This document shows positions 1 to 11,600 of a DNA stretch of 64,000 nt, piece after piece. The stretch's first letter is position 1. Every line of letters begins with the position of its first letter. Both the position numbers and the translations under genes were made by a program. The notes beneath the pieces were generated by a model, which ran no database searches, was not told the DNA's origin, and saw only the letters and a list, made by a program, of their open reading frames with translations. The stretch is from Notolepis coatsorum (lineage: Eukaryota > Chordata > Actinopteri > Aulopiformes > Paralepididae), in NCBI GenBank assembly GCA_963971535.1, contig OZ020587.1, forward strand, positions 163,096,491 to 163,160,490, written 5' to 3'.

Positions 1-341
1 TTTGTGAGACTAAACTATCCGCTCTTGGTGGTAAATTGTGTTGCTGATGGTTTTGTTTCGTCAACAAAATGAGAGGCAGAACACACAGTGAATGTATCCG
101 TTTGTTTATTGCAGTTTCTTTCTTTGCTGAAAATATATGTTCCGTTGGCAAAATTATCAATAGGGTCCAGCTATGTTTCTAAACAGGAAGTTCTTCTTCT
201 TCTTCAGTGAATTAATGGCAGATCGCAACCACAGGAAGTTTAGTGAGCGTTCAGCCTTTTCTGATTGGTTGAAATGGCCTTCATGTCTGAACAACATCGC
301 CGCCTACTGTTTTGGCATTGTACTAAATGTTCAAACTTCGG

Positions 342-602
342 TCATATTAAATCCAAACGCTCGTGAAGTTTGAAAAAATAAAACTCCGTCCACACTGTGA
401 ACACAGGTGAACAACCGTGTATAACTGCGTACTGCGTTTGAATCATTACTAAGCCAATCAATATTAAAGTACATAAAGTCTGCAACCAGCAATGCAGACT
501 AAAAAGGTGACTAAAATGCTCAGAGCCATGTCTTAAAGATGGAATAGGAGCGGAGAGGACACAGTGTTTTCCTAGGCTCTCTATGGTTAATGCCAGAGAC
601 AT
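342..602 (-). pseudogene. LINE ORF1 (SGNH-type) fragment
   Basis: Translated on the minus strand this stretch contains the segment SAPIPSLRHGSEHFSHLFSL followed by a WLQ motif. That resembles the region ahead of the catalytic Asp-His block in SGNH-hydrolase-like ORF1 proteins of fish LINEs. A related segment (SGPMPPMRGGDEHFSRLSAL) lies in the LINE at 58.4-59.0 kb, which supports the call. The Asp-Gly-x-His block is not present, and no endonuclease or RT follows, so this is a decayed fragment. The exact ends are uncertain. Confidence 0.4.
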
Positions 603-999
603 AAGGTCAGATTGAAGCTTGGTCGATTGGTACTACTGAGTAATAGTGCTAATCACTACTCAGATGTATGTACTGTATAGAGTTGTAGTATAATACAGTG
701 ATACTCACTTTGGTTGAATGGAATCAATGACACAGATACCATCCAAATAGTAGTTATCTTGACTTTAATGTGGGTCTAATTTAAAAACACATGAACACAG
801 TGCACTCGCTCACACCATACAGTAGGTCACTTTAAACACAAAGGACACTTTAAGAAAATAACTTGTTGTGATTAATGCATAATATAGTTAGTAATAGCAA
901 TTATAGCATAGGGGCATAGCAGTAAAACTATATTGTACATAGGACCCAGTGCCTTTAAGTAGTAGCTCAACATTGTATTGCAAAATCCTTGCCACAGTC

Positions 1000-1480
1000 C
1001 CAAAACCCCACTATGTAGCTGATGGCGATGGAGTGGAAATAAGTCTCCAGTTTGACAGGTACCTGCAAACATAAAAAAGAAAATAGCCATTAGAGAAGAG
1101 AACTGGGTATGGAAAATGACATGAAAATAGACAGACTATAAATAGCTAAAGCATATCACTCCTAGTTACGCAGTCCTCATACCCCTCCTAGTTACACACA
1201 GTCCTCATATCCCACATACACACAGTTGCGAGAGTGAGAGCAGCACATCACCAGAGTTATCAAGTGTATACAGTATGAAACATTAGTATTAGCTATCACG
1301 TTATCTACCGGTGTGCGGCTAGCTAACGTTAGCTCTTGGTGAGTTATAGTTATTTTGCACTTACCTATAAACGCCCCTCCACGAAATCCACTTGAGTACA
1401 GCTGTAACAAAGTCCAATATGCCCTCGTTCATTAGATCCAAAGCATCAATTGCTTTTCCTCGACTCTAACGCTAGTTTAG
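1000..1480 (-). other. Possible exon pair of an unrecognised gene or remnant
   Basis: On the minus strand a strong splice donor (exon ending TATAG, then GTAAGTG) sits with exon end at 1365. A good acceptor (pyrimidine tract then CAG) sits with exon start at 1062. Joining them gives only a short open frame of about 39 codons from the first ATG, ending in a stop in the second exon. I recognise no protein family. This may be a non-coding transcript, a 5' exon whose partners are lost, or chance. Confidence 0.15.
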
Positions 1481-1868
1481 TAGCTAATGACTAATGGCTA
1501 AACAGCTGATTTTGTAAACATGAGGCAGAGTAGGGGCGGGCGCTGGATGGATATAATTCCAACTTGACTTTGCGCCTCCTGGCGGCACAAAACAGAAGCC
1601 GCACCCACCCTAATAAAACCATTTGACGAGGGCCGTTAACGGGCGGCAGAGGGCGTTGGAATGGCGGTAGGAGGGACCTCAATTTGCAATGCTGTAACTG
1701 TATATCCCCAATATTCTTGTTAGTATTTTCTCAATCAAACTGTTCGTACATTGTACAAATACCTTAACCTTTTAACTGTTTAGCCAAATCACATAAAAAA
1801 CAAATATTTAAAGAATCCTTCTAACGCACAGTTCATATTTGTTAGTGCCAAATGCTTTCAACACCCAC

Positions 1869-2025
1869 GTTAGTTCACTCACACAATTAACGATTATCAG
1901 TTAGTTGAAGTTGACCCAATTTTAAGTTCACTCACACAGTTAACAATTACCAGTTAGTTTAAGATGACACAATTTATCAGTTATTCAAAGCTGACTTCCG
2001 TCTAGGTCCGTCTCTTTATACAAAA
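1869..2025 (-). promoter_or_regulatory. Candidate U3/promoter region of the ERV 3' LTR
   Basis: Two direct copies of a roughly 53-bp unit (1869-1924 and 1925-1976, beginning AGTTCACTCACACA) lie next to a minus-strand TATAAAG box at about 2013-2020. Tandem enhancer-like repeats and a TATA box are typical of retroviral U3 regions. The position, just beyond the 3' end of pol, is where the 3' LTR should be. I could not find a matching second LTR above 8 kb, so the LTR boundaries remain unproven. Confidence 0.35.
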
Positions 2026-2236
2026 AGAACATCGGACCAATTACCAGCTTTTTGCTATACTTATGTGTAGTTAACCAAACATGTCTGTTTTGTGCGGCTA
2101 ACTCTGAAATTAAAGACTATTGCATCGCATTAAAATTAAACATTTCTAAGAAAGGAGAGAGCTCAAAATCAAAAATCTAAAATATATACACGCTCTCTCC
2201 ATGGACTTATCATTTAGCTTCTCCTCACACTTTTTC

Positions 2237-5200
2237 CTATGTGTACCTTAGAGGTTTCTTAATAACTCGTTGCGGTCGAACTTGTTGCGGTCGAGGATCT
2301 CTTTCCGGGCTTGTGCTAAGCACGGTTCCCTCCGGTCCTTTTGGTACCCCATCCAAGTCCACAGAGGAGAAATCATTATGTTCCAATTCATAATCCTCTC
2401 CTCTGTCTGGCTCCTGTAGGAATCCCTCATCCCCTACCGGTGGCCAATCGTGTTGCCCTCTGTCTGGTTCCCCATAATCGTTCGCATCTTCTTCTTCGTT
2501 TAGGGGTTGCGCCGCGCCGGTTTCATCGTCCGCATCCTCTCCTTCGTTTAGCGGTTGCGCCGCCCCGGTTTCTTGCTCAAGGGCCCGTGGTTCAGATTCC
2601 CATTCTTGGCCCATATCTACAGATTTTACGCAATGCGAAATATGAAACCACATCGGTGATCCTTCAACCTGTAAAGCCCTTTCGGTGGCTCGGACAACTT
2701 TGTATGGCCCTTCCCGTCACGCGCCATACCATTTACGCCTAAATACTTTAACATAAACGTAGTCACCCGGTATGATTTGAGGTGTACTCTGCCTATTGAC
2801 CTCCTCCCCGGTTTCATGCTCCTGTCTACTGGAGACATGATCCAGAATATGTTTGTGGATCTTTGACATGTATTTCACGTACTCGCGCATATCATTGTCC
2901 AGGATGTCCAAACTTGGACCTTTGCCTGTCGCGCACAAGCCTGGTACTACCATGCAACGACCTAACATCATTTCGTGCGGTGTCAAACGCAGACCGCGAA
3001 TTTCGCTCGACCGACACGCCATCAATGCTAATGGGAGAGCGTTTAGCCAATTCAAACCTGTGTGTTGACAGATCTTAACCAATTTGTTTTTTAGTGTCCC
3101 GTTCATGTGTTCCACCAACCCCTGGCTCTGCGGATGATAAACGGCCCCCAATCGCTGTTTTACGCCTAAATGTTGGAGTATTAAACGTACAGTTTTGTCG
3201 ACAAATTCTTTTCCATTGTCCGAACTGATTCTGTCCATTATTCCGAAACGGGGACACACCTCTTGGCATAAGAACTTGGCCACTGATGCTGCATCCTTGT
3301 GCCGGGTGGCGCACGCCTCCACCCACCTTGAAAAACGACAGACAACGACAAGAATATATCTCTTCTGATTAATTGGTTTAATCATGTCAATGTAATCAAT
3401 TACAAGGTCTCGCATTGGGCCATTGGGTGTGGGGATATGCCCTGGTGACACACTAATCCCCTTACGTATATTATTTTTCAAACATACCGTACATCTCTGT
3501 ATCACATGATCAATTTGACTGGTTAAATCTGGCGCCCAAAAGCCATATTCTCTGATTTTTCTCGTTACCTCTCCCCGATGAGCATGATAGAAGTCATGCG
3601 CCGTGTGGATCAGCAGTCCGACCAGGCCAGCAGGAGCCACCACAAATCCACCGTGGCTGCGCCATAAACCTAAATCATCCTGACTAGCCCCCCTGGTTAT
3701 CCAGAGGTTCCTTTCTACCTGACTAGCCTCCTCCTGGAAAGTCAAAACATCCTTGTAAGTTATCTTGTCCTCTAACTCAACCTCGTGTGTGATAACCAAG
3801 ACCTTACCTGCCCTGTCAGCGCCTGTCACTTCCTTGGCAGCTTCATCTGCTCTTTTGTTTCCTCAAGTTATTTTGGACTCGTCTGACTGATGAGCAGCAC
3901 ACTTGATTATTGCAATCTGCTTTGGTTTCATAATTGCTTCTAACAACTGTTTAATCTGACTACAATGTTTTATGCTTTCGGCTTTCTTGAATCCTCTCCC
4001 TTTCCACACCATGCCAAATAAGAATGCTGTTCCGTGTGCATATGCCGAGTCGGTATGAATATTTACAGTTCTGCCCTCTGCCATTTTACATGCTTCCGTC
4101 AGTGCGACCAATTCTGCTAGCTGGGCTGAGCAGGGTTGTGCTAAAGCTTCGGCCTTTTCTACCACAAACCCTTCGCCCTGTGACCTTATCACGGAGTAGC
4201 CTGCTTTTAGTCCCTCACCAACTCAATAACAAGAGCCGTCAGTCCATAGTTCCAGATCTGGACTGCTAAATGGAAAAGCCTGCAAGTCTGCTCTGAGTTT
4301 AGAGTACCTCTCGGCTTCGGCCACACAGTCGTGAGGTTCTCCATCCTCAGGTGTAGGGATGTCCGCTGCCGGGTTCGTTATGGAACACCTGACCAGTGTC
4401 ACATCTTCCTGTTCCAAAAGCCTGTAATAATGTCTAATGCAAGGCATCGTTAGTGCATATTTACCGGACTCCAACAGACTCTTTAAGTCATGCCTCACCA
4501 TGATATCCACTGGATATCCCATCATAATACTTGCGGCTTTCTCGTACATTGTATAGACTCCAGCCATTTCCCGGTAGCATGGAGCCATCTCCATCTCGAC
4601 TTCGGAATAGGCAATGGAGTAGTACGCCATCGGCTGTGGTCGCGCCCCCACCCCGGTGTCCTGGGTCAACACTGCGCATGCCTGCTTCTGATCTGGAGAG
4701 GAAGAGACGTATAGTATGAATTTCTTGGTATAGTTAGGCAAAGCCAGGGCTGGCGCTTCTAACAGTCGGCACTTGATTGTTTCAAACGCCCGTAAACCAT
4801 CCTCAGTCCAAACCACTTTACTACTCAGTTTATCAACGCCCGCCTCTTTCATCATGTCTCTTAATGGTTTCACTATTTCAGTATAGTTTTCGACCCATGG
4901 AGAACTGTACCCCGTGATACCCAAAAATCCCATCATTTGTCTTACCGTCACAGGTTTGGGAGCCGTCTTAATGGCCACCAAATGTTCTTCTGAAATAGCC
5001 CGATGGCCCTGTGAAATAGTTTGTCCTAAATAGATCACTTTAGGTTTACAATATTGCAATTTTTTCAACGACACTTTGTGGCCTTTTTCTGCCAATAGCT
5101 GCAACAGTTTTACGGAGTCGCGATGACATGTTGTCTGATCGTCTGCACACAGTATCAGATCATCCATGTACTGAATGACCCTAGAGGTCAATATTGTATC

Positions 5201-6541
5201 CAACCCGTCTAAATCCTCCCTTAGGATTTTGTTAAATATGTGTGGCGAATGCTTTAGTCCCTGAGGGATTCTAGTATACTCATAATGCTCATTTTTATAG
5301 GTAAAACCAAAAAAATGCTGGCACTCCTTGCTCAAGGGTACACTAAAATATGCACTACACAAATCTATAACCGTAAAGTATTCAGCTTTCGATAGGATAA
5401 ATGTCAATAGCACATGGGGGTCGGGCACATCCGCGGGATAGTCAAGTAAAACCTCGTTGACAGCCCTCAAATCGTGTATCAACCGGTACGAGGTATCAGG
5501 TTTCTCCACGGGTAGCAACGGCGTGTTGCTCCGGGGATTAGTTGTTTTCTGTAGGACTCCCGCTGTCAAAAGTCCTTTGATTTGTGGCTCGATTCCAGCC
5601 ACCGCTTTCTCCTTCAGTGGGTACTGATTTTTCCAAGGCAGGGTGGCCCCCGGTCTAAGCTCCACTCTCACAGGTTGGGCGGACTTGATTAATCCAATGT
5701 CAGTGCTGTTTTTTGACCACAGCTTCTCTGGCACCGCATTCATCATGTCCTCCTGGAGGCTCAATGCGTTAGGGAATTCTCCCATTGTCTCTTGGGATAA
5801 TTGCACAGTTTGGGGGCGACCCATCCCTGTGCCTTGGACCATGATCTTAATAAACCTTTTGTCGGGGCTTATCCAGATCAGTTTGTTTTCTTTCATCTGT
5901 TCAAATGTAATTCCTTCCGCTTTTTTCATCATCTCGCCAATGTGCTGCTGATCGCACGAGTTGGCTACCTTTAAAGTCACATGGGGAACACTGTCCGCAA
6001 TCTCGTGTTCTTTATGCAGATATTCGCTCCGTGCTATACGTAGCGCTGCTCCTTGCGGCCCCAATATGATATTGGTAGCATTAAGCTGTACTTTGTCTGG
6101 TTGCACACTCAGCCACTCCTTAGCCTGTGACGAGTCTGCATCTTTATGGTATTGCAGAGTGCAATGATATGGTGTCTTTGGATCACTTGCTTCAGGCATG
6201 TTGGCGGTGATAAATGTCTCCCATTGCAAGGCTGAACCAAGCAACTCTTGGTCCAGTCCCCCTAGACAATAGATTTCCGGTGGTCGGCTATCGATTCTCT
6301 GCACCATCTGATAATAATGGTCTTCTCGTACATTTATCACACAACCATCCTCTGTACATTTAATGTCCATTCCCAGTAACCCCAGCCCATCTCGGCCAAA
6401 TAAGTTAATGGGTGAACTTTCCGAGACCAGCACGGGAAGAGTCGCTTCCCTGCCTTGATATCTCAGGGTCACAGGGTCGGTCACCGGCACCAGCTGTTTT
6501 ACTCCCTCAAATCCAATTGGCCGTACGTATCGACCGGACAT
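2237..6541 (-). pseudogene. pol: ERV pol (partial protease, RT, RNase H, integrase)
   Basis: One minus-strand frame runs from 6541 to 2237, interrupted only by TGA codons at 4223-4225, 3863-3865 and 2717-2719. Domains in order: C-terminal half of an aspartic protease (GRDGLGLLG near 6371-6405), reverse transcriptase with YMDD at about 5159-5170, RNase H starting WTDGS near 4226-4240, integrase with an HHCC zinc-binding segment and a D,D-E core (SSDNGKEF and LVEHMNG motifs), then a GPY-type C-terminal domain and an acidic tail. The protease DTGA active-site segment is absent. Two of the stops fall within RNase H and the third just before the GPY segment. The 6541 ATG need not be the real start, because this frame is open back to about 6727. 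Motif spacing otherwise fits gammaretrovirus-like Pol. Confidence 0.85.
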
Positions 6542-7987
6542 CAGGGGTGATATTCCAAGTCCTGTCCTCTTATTATAACGGGAGCTATTTTGACGGGGGC
6601 CAGGTTGTGAGATTGCTGACTTCTCGTCTGTGATCTGGTCATCATTCCATCCCTCACGGCCTCTTCTATCTTCTCGAGGACCTTTTTCTGCTCTTCTTTT
6701 TTGGCTTGCAAGGCCTGTCGTTTCTCCTCAACCTTTTCCCATATCCCGCTGATCATTTTATACTCCTCCGTCTCTTTGTCCTCTGGATTATCTTTGGCGT
6801 TTACCCGCACTGCTATTTCAACATGGTCATTGTTCAATCCCAAGAGCTCCTGGTCTATTCCTATCAGAACGTCCTTTATCCTTACCATCTTCTCGACAAG
6901 TTCAACGACAGAGATTTTTAAATCAGATTCCTTACCTCTTAGTGCTGGTTCGGATTTTCCCTCTTGTCTTCCCGTTTCTGTTGGTGTCTTACCTCTCGTG
7001 GATGTTTCGTGTTTCTTTATCAGCTCCCATTCGGCTAGCGTGCTACCAACCGGGGAACTGTTTCTTTTTTCATACCGGCTGGAATCACTTGCGGGGAGGC
7101 AACCTCTTTGATACTCGCTCTGGCGGTCAGACGAATCTTGGGTGGGGCCGTGTCTTTTCCCACCTTTTCCGCTTTACCATCTCCTCATATTTGCTTTGTC
7201 CTTCCACTTCAGCCAATTGGATCAGCCTGGCTCCTTCCGACAAATATCCAGTCTTTTCCCCTTGACGCTGTGAGGACACATATCCCCTTTCTGAACGAGC
7301 CAAGGGTTGAATGTCTTGTGGCCCAGGTGTCAGGTGAATTTCTGTTCTTGCTTGTCCCGTCTCTGTATTCCCCTGATCGTCTGTTAAATGATAAGGGCTG
7401 CTCATTTCTATTATAGGCAGAATAGGGTACACTCGTTCCCCATTTCTACTGTCATATGGTGGGGGTGCTAAAGCTCCCTCAACTCTTACCTGTTCTACTC
7501 TTGGGTGGGACACTGGGGTGAGTGAGGCTACCTGAGCTGCACTTTGGACGATGACAGTTGTTGTGTTAGGGGCCAGGGGAGTTATGGTGACCGGGGCTAC
7601 CTCCTCTCTTGGTTTGGCCGCTTCATTGACAGTTGCACTGCCCTTCTGGTCACTATTTCTCCTCTCGGCCTCCCGTGCGAAGGATTCTATCATCGTAGTT
7701 TCTTGCAGACTTTTCTTTCCCCTTGCCTTTTCACTCCTGTGGTGTTTGTATGTCTTAATTAGCACTCTTATGTCAGCTATTAGCTCCAAATCAAAAGAAC
7801 CTTCGATGGGCCAAGGGTTTGTAAGATGTTCCCATCTTTTGTTAAATTTTTTCGATATTCTATCGACTTTTTCCAAATAATATGTGTTATCTTTTGTGTG
7901 GGGGTGACTGTTGGCGATAACCTGTACTGGACTTTCTGCTATCCAACCAATTAGGGTCGACCTATCTGAGTGGGTTGCGACTTCCAT
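6541..7987 (-). pseudogene. gag: ERV gag, truncated (matrix, PPPY region, start of capsid)
   Basis: The first 286 codons (7987-7127) look like a matrix-type domain followed by a proline-rich linker with a PPPY late-domain motif at about 7453-7464. The frame then changes near 7130-7200 and stays open to 6541, with a charged coiled-coil-like stretch rich in Glu and Lys. It ends in a short PVIIRGQDLEYHP segment that resembles the first residues of a retroviral capsid. There is no major homology region and no CCHC zinc knuckle, so most of capsid and all of nucleocapsid appear deleted at about 6540-6560. The gag stop and the first pol ATG overlap as TGATG, which I read as a by-product of that deletion. 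Confidence 0.7.
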
Positions 7988-9036
7988 TTTCCTTTATGAG
8001 ATCTTTTTTCCCATTTACTAGAGTTCCCCTTTCCTTTTGATTTTGTAACAATGGCAATAGGCAAAAAAGTGTTTCCTGTATTCACTGTCTAAATGTAGGT
8101 GTCTATGCTTTTTGTGACTGACTCCTACTCGGACAGCCAATAGTGGCACTGCAGGCCCTACCTATTCTCTTCTGTCCCTTTTCCACCTGAAATTCCTATT
8201 CTTACCTGATTTGTGGTGTTCCGCGTGTCCAATCGAACTGCTGGAGATCAGAGCACACAATGACAACAGTTCTTGTTAATTTATCAACTGGACTTGTACT
8301 TTACTCTGTCTATACAGTAACATTTTTGAGAGGTTCTTTTCATTCACTGTATGAGTATATTTTTACTTCCTTCATACAATTTTAAAAACGAGATATTTGT
8401 AATTGATACATGTGTGTGATGTCGCCAGTTTCTACTCCCTGATTTTCTTCCCGTTCGATCTCCGTCAACACACTGGGTTCCTATTTTTGTCGAATTTTGG
8501 CTCTCCACTATTTCCGCTTGATTCCACTCCAATTCTGATATCCAACAAAAACATCTTGATTAGTCTTTCATTACATACATTCTTTCATATTCTTTCCATT
8601 ATTCAGTACCAATCCCCCCAGGGGACACTCGTCATCCAGACTCGTGTCCACCAGAGATAATCTAAAGAATGCATCGGACACCGCGCCCCGCACGCCGTGA
8701 GGTGTCGGCCCCTGTTTTCTGAAGAGTCCATAACAGACCCTTCACAGAGGTCAGAACACACCCCACCACAGATACAAAGCAGTCAGCACCCAAGCATCTT
8801 ATCCCACCATTCAAGCTATTATCCCCAGAATCCAGTGCCCTGCCGGACGGCCATGCATAACCGACTGGACCCAACACCGAACTCTGGGTATTCAGCTCCA
8901 CATAATACAGTCATCACTCACGTACCTACTATGGGAAAAACAAAATTGCATACACATCCACACACTCGTTCAGGCACGTCCCCTACCCCACACCCTGGCC
9001 CTCCCGTTCCCCAACCCAGAATGTCCACCACCCAGA
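7988..9036. other. Non-coding spacer between env-like ORF and gag
   Basis: About 1 kb without a supported gene. If the env-like frame and gag belonged to two tandem proviruses, an LTR and leader should be here. I see no minus-strand AATAAA or convincing TATA box, and no copy of the direct repeats found at 1869-1976. The short plus-strand frame at 8697-9137 is proline-rich and low in complexity, and I do not call it. Confidence 0.4.
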
Positions 9037-10357
9037 TCAGAGAACAGCCGCCAGCGCGTACTCCAGGTACCTTGGCATCAACGGGACACCCACACCCACC
9101 CGGCCTCCCTCTGTGTCATCCCTCACTATCATCATAGCAAATGCAGGTGCAGTCGAGCAGTGTGACCTCTCAATCGCAGGACCAGCCGTGCAGAGAGTCC
9201 TGAACATATACATAACACACACTCTGATCACAGTCACACAGACAACTATAACTGCAAACATCACCACGGCATAAAGCAGATACTTAACAACAGACCACCC
9301 CACATAGCCCAATTGTCCATGACCCCAGACATCCCATGAGTCCTCCCGAGGGTCATGCATATCCCTAGTAATGTTCTTCAAATGCTCAATTATGGCTGGC
9401 AAACCCCCTTCATCATTGGCTGGTATGAATGTGCAGCACTCCTGACCAATCAATGCACACGTGCCCCCCGACTCTGCCAATAGGAAGTCTATAGCTGCTC
9501 TTGTCTGCAACTCCATCAGTCGTAAGGACCGTAACTCCTGAGCCTCCAGGCCCAAGCCCCTCGCTGTCGTGGCAGCCATGTCCTCAAACAATTTAGCCAA
9601 ATGATCCAGTTCCCCCATGTTTGCATATGCCCCATACCAGGGAAACGCCACCCTAAAAAAATGGTCCGCATCCCGTCTCTTCCTTGTCTTTGGAAACGTC
9701 GGCAAAACATCCAACACCCTCATAGCCGGTACTAAGTAACCCAACGCACATCTTCCCCTCCAGTCAATTGGCAACGAGGCATACGCAAAATCACCACAAA
9801 TCCAAAACGCCCCAGGTGGAGCTGGCGCCTCTGAATCCTTGCCCCAGACCCCATTATCCCCCAGGCAGCCGTCCATGTACCCCACGATTTTACCATTCGA
9901 TTTACCCTCCACACACTTCTCAAACCCTGCCGACCTATATGCTATCGGAATGGGGCCAGTGTCTAACAGCCCTCCTATCTTCATTTTATTCTTCATTGAC
10001 CCCAGCCCCAAATACCTCTCAATCCTGTCCTGCCCCACCCCGTTACACAGGTCAGGGGTAGGCAAATCCCTTAACACGTTGGCATGACACTTCGTTATAG
10101 GGTGTGCAATCAGAGGAAGGCCCGCACACATAGCAATCTGATCTATTAGCCATCTTTGCCACCGCCTTTGCCATCCCCAAAAAAAGATTACCGTGATGGT
10201 CCGGCAGCGACCGTTTACCCACTATCACCACCTCTGGCAGCTCAGGCTGTCGGAGTGGAACATATAGCATCACGCTAGCCAACATACACAACCAAACCAT
10301 TGATATAGCACACCCCAAAAGCACCCGCCTACTACTTTCACTCAAACCAGGAACCAT
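9037..10357 (-). pseudogene. env: Retroviral env-like glycoprotein, frameshifted
   Basis: On the minus strand, an open frame from 10357 has a signal/anchor-like hydrophobic stretch and a CxxC motif, then a frameshift near 10080-10110 leads into a 364-codon frame ending at 9037. The second frame has a basic furin-like cleavage site (KTRKRR, about 9673-9690), a following helical region, and a CX6CC motif (about 9433-9459) typical of covalently linked gamma-type transmembrane subunits. A roughly 27-residue hydrophobic segment (about 9204-9282) is followed by a cytoplasmic tail. At about 440 residues in total it is short for an env. It lies 5' of gag on the same strand, opposite to the normal gene order. 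It may be the end of a second provirus, part of a permuted integration, or a solo env. Confidence 0.7.
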
Positions 10358-10965
10358 GTTGAGTGTTCCGTCCTCCTCCGCGTTCCTCCTTCACCGGCGC
10401 GTGTCCTAATATGTCCTGCAATCCCCACAAACAACAACATGTCTTTATAACAACACGCCCCACCGCCAACAGCCTACTGAAGTGAGGACCCAAACTCAAA
10501 ACAGAGAAGCAGGACGCAGGAGAGAGGGCGTAACGGAACTACAGGGAGGTCAAGAGAGGAAAGGGCCAGGGGGGAAACATGTAAGTCCGGGCAGGTCTAG
10601 GGAGAGCCCCTCCAGGTAGGCAAGACTAGTGTAGGCCTGGGAGGCTAGGGGGTAGATGTAGGGGAGACTAGGGAGGGAGAGGCTAGGGCTTTGGAAAGAG
10701 GAATCTAGGGAAGGTTAGAGAATTAGGAGAGAGGGGTAGGTTCCTTGAGACCTACTGGTGTGAGGGGCGGGGGGAAACGATGGGAAGGGCGGGGGTCATT
10801 CCTATTCCCCAAGGCCTCCATTCAGCCCAACGAGACATACCCCGTGATTCATAAAAATATGAAACGCTTTAACATAAGACCCCCCACCCCATGCCACTTA
10901 TGCAAACCAAAAATAAGCCTCACGAAACAGTGTACTTGGCAGCGCATTTCACTGTAACTTCCCCC
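10358..10965. other. Non-coding; minus-strand TATA-like box upstream of env
   Basis: No supported gene. A minus-strand TATAAAG-like box sits near 10444-10450, about 90 bp upstream of the env-like ATG, and could be a promoter or chance. The rest is purine-rich with repeated AGGCTAGGG-like words and no open frame of note. Confidence 0.3.
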
Positions 10966-10967
10966 AG

Positions 10968-11600
10968 TGAGAGGAAGGAGGGGGGAGAGAGAGAGGGAAA
11001 GTAAGAGAGAGAGAAAGGGAAAGAGGGAGGGAGAGAAAGAGAGGGGGGGGGGAGAGAGGAGGGGGGGGGTAGGGAGAGAGAGGGAGAAAGAGGAGGGGGG
11101 GGCAGGTGGTGGGGAGGGAGGGAGGGAGGTAGGGAGAGAGAGAGAGGAGGGGGGGTAGGGAGAGAGAGAGGAAGAGAGAGAGAGAGGAGAGAGAGAGGAG
11201 GGGGGGGTATGGAGAGAGAGAGGGAGAGGAAGGAGGGGGGGGCAGGTGGTGGGGAGGGAGGTAGGGAGAGAGAGAGAGGAGGTAGGGAGAGAGAGAGAGG
11301 AGGTAGGGAGAGAGAGAGAGGAGGGGGGGGTAGGGAGAGAGAGAGGGAGAGAGAGAGAGAGGAGAGAGAGAGGAGGGGGGGGGTAGGTGGTGGGGAGAGA
11401 GGTAGGGAGAGAGAGAGAGGAGGTAGGGAGAGAGAGAGAGGAGGGGGGGGTAGAGAGAGGGGAGGGGGGGGGTAGGGAGAGAGAGAGGGAGAGAGAGAGA
11501 GAGGAGAGAGAGAGGAGGGGGGGGGGGTAGGTGGTGGGGAGAGAGGTAGGGAGAGAGAGAGAGGAGGTAGGGAGAGAGAGAGAGGAGGGGGGGGGTGTCC
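10968..11600. repeat. Homopurine (GA/G-tract) minisatellite
   Basis: About 630 bp in which the plus strand is almost purely purine. It is built from AGAGAGAG blocks, runs of seven to ten G and a recurring GGTAGG/GGTGGGGAG word. The minus strand therefore reads as a long Pro-Ser-Leu repeat with no biological meaning. Mirror-symmetric homopurine tracts of this size can form triplex DNA and often mis-assemble. Confidence 0.9.

Larger units (their letters stand above)
2237..7987 (-). mobile_element. Defective endogenous retrovirus, gag-pol region
   Basis: This is a minus-strand retroviral coding block in the order gag (7987 downwards), partial protease, RT, RNase H, integrase (to 2237). The RT, RNase H and integrase motifs are of the gamma/epsilon-retrovirus type rather than Ty3/gypsy. 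The block carries a gag frameshift, an apparent internal deletion covering most of capsid, nucleocapsid and the start of protease, and three in-frame TGA codons in pol. No env follows pol. It cannot encode a working virus as it stands. Paired LTRs and a target duplication were not found. Confidence 0.85.

Noticed and set aside
6541-6543. TGATG overlap of gag and pol as a translational reinitiation signal
   Set aside because: Domain content on both sides indicates a deletion junction, so the overlap is probably accidental.
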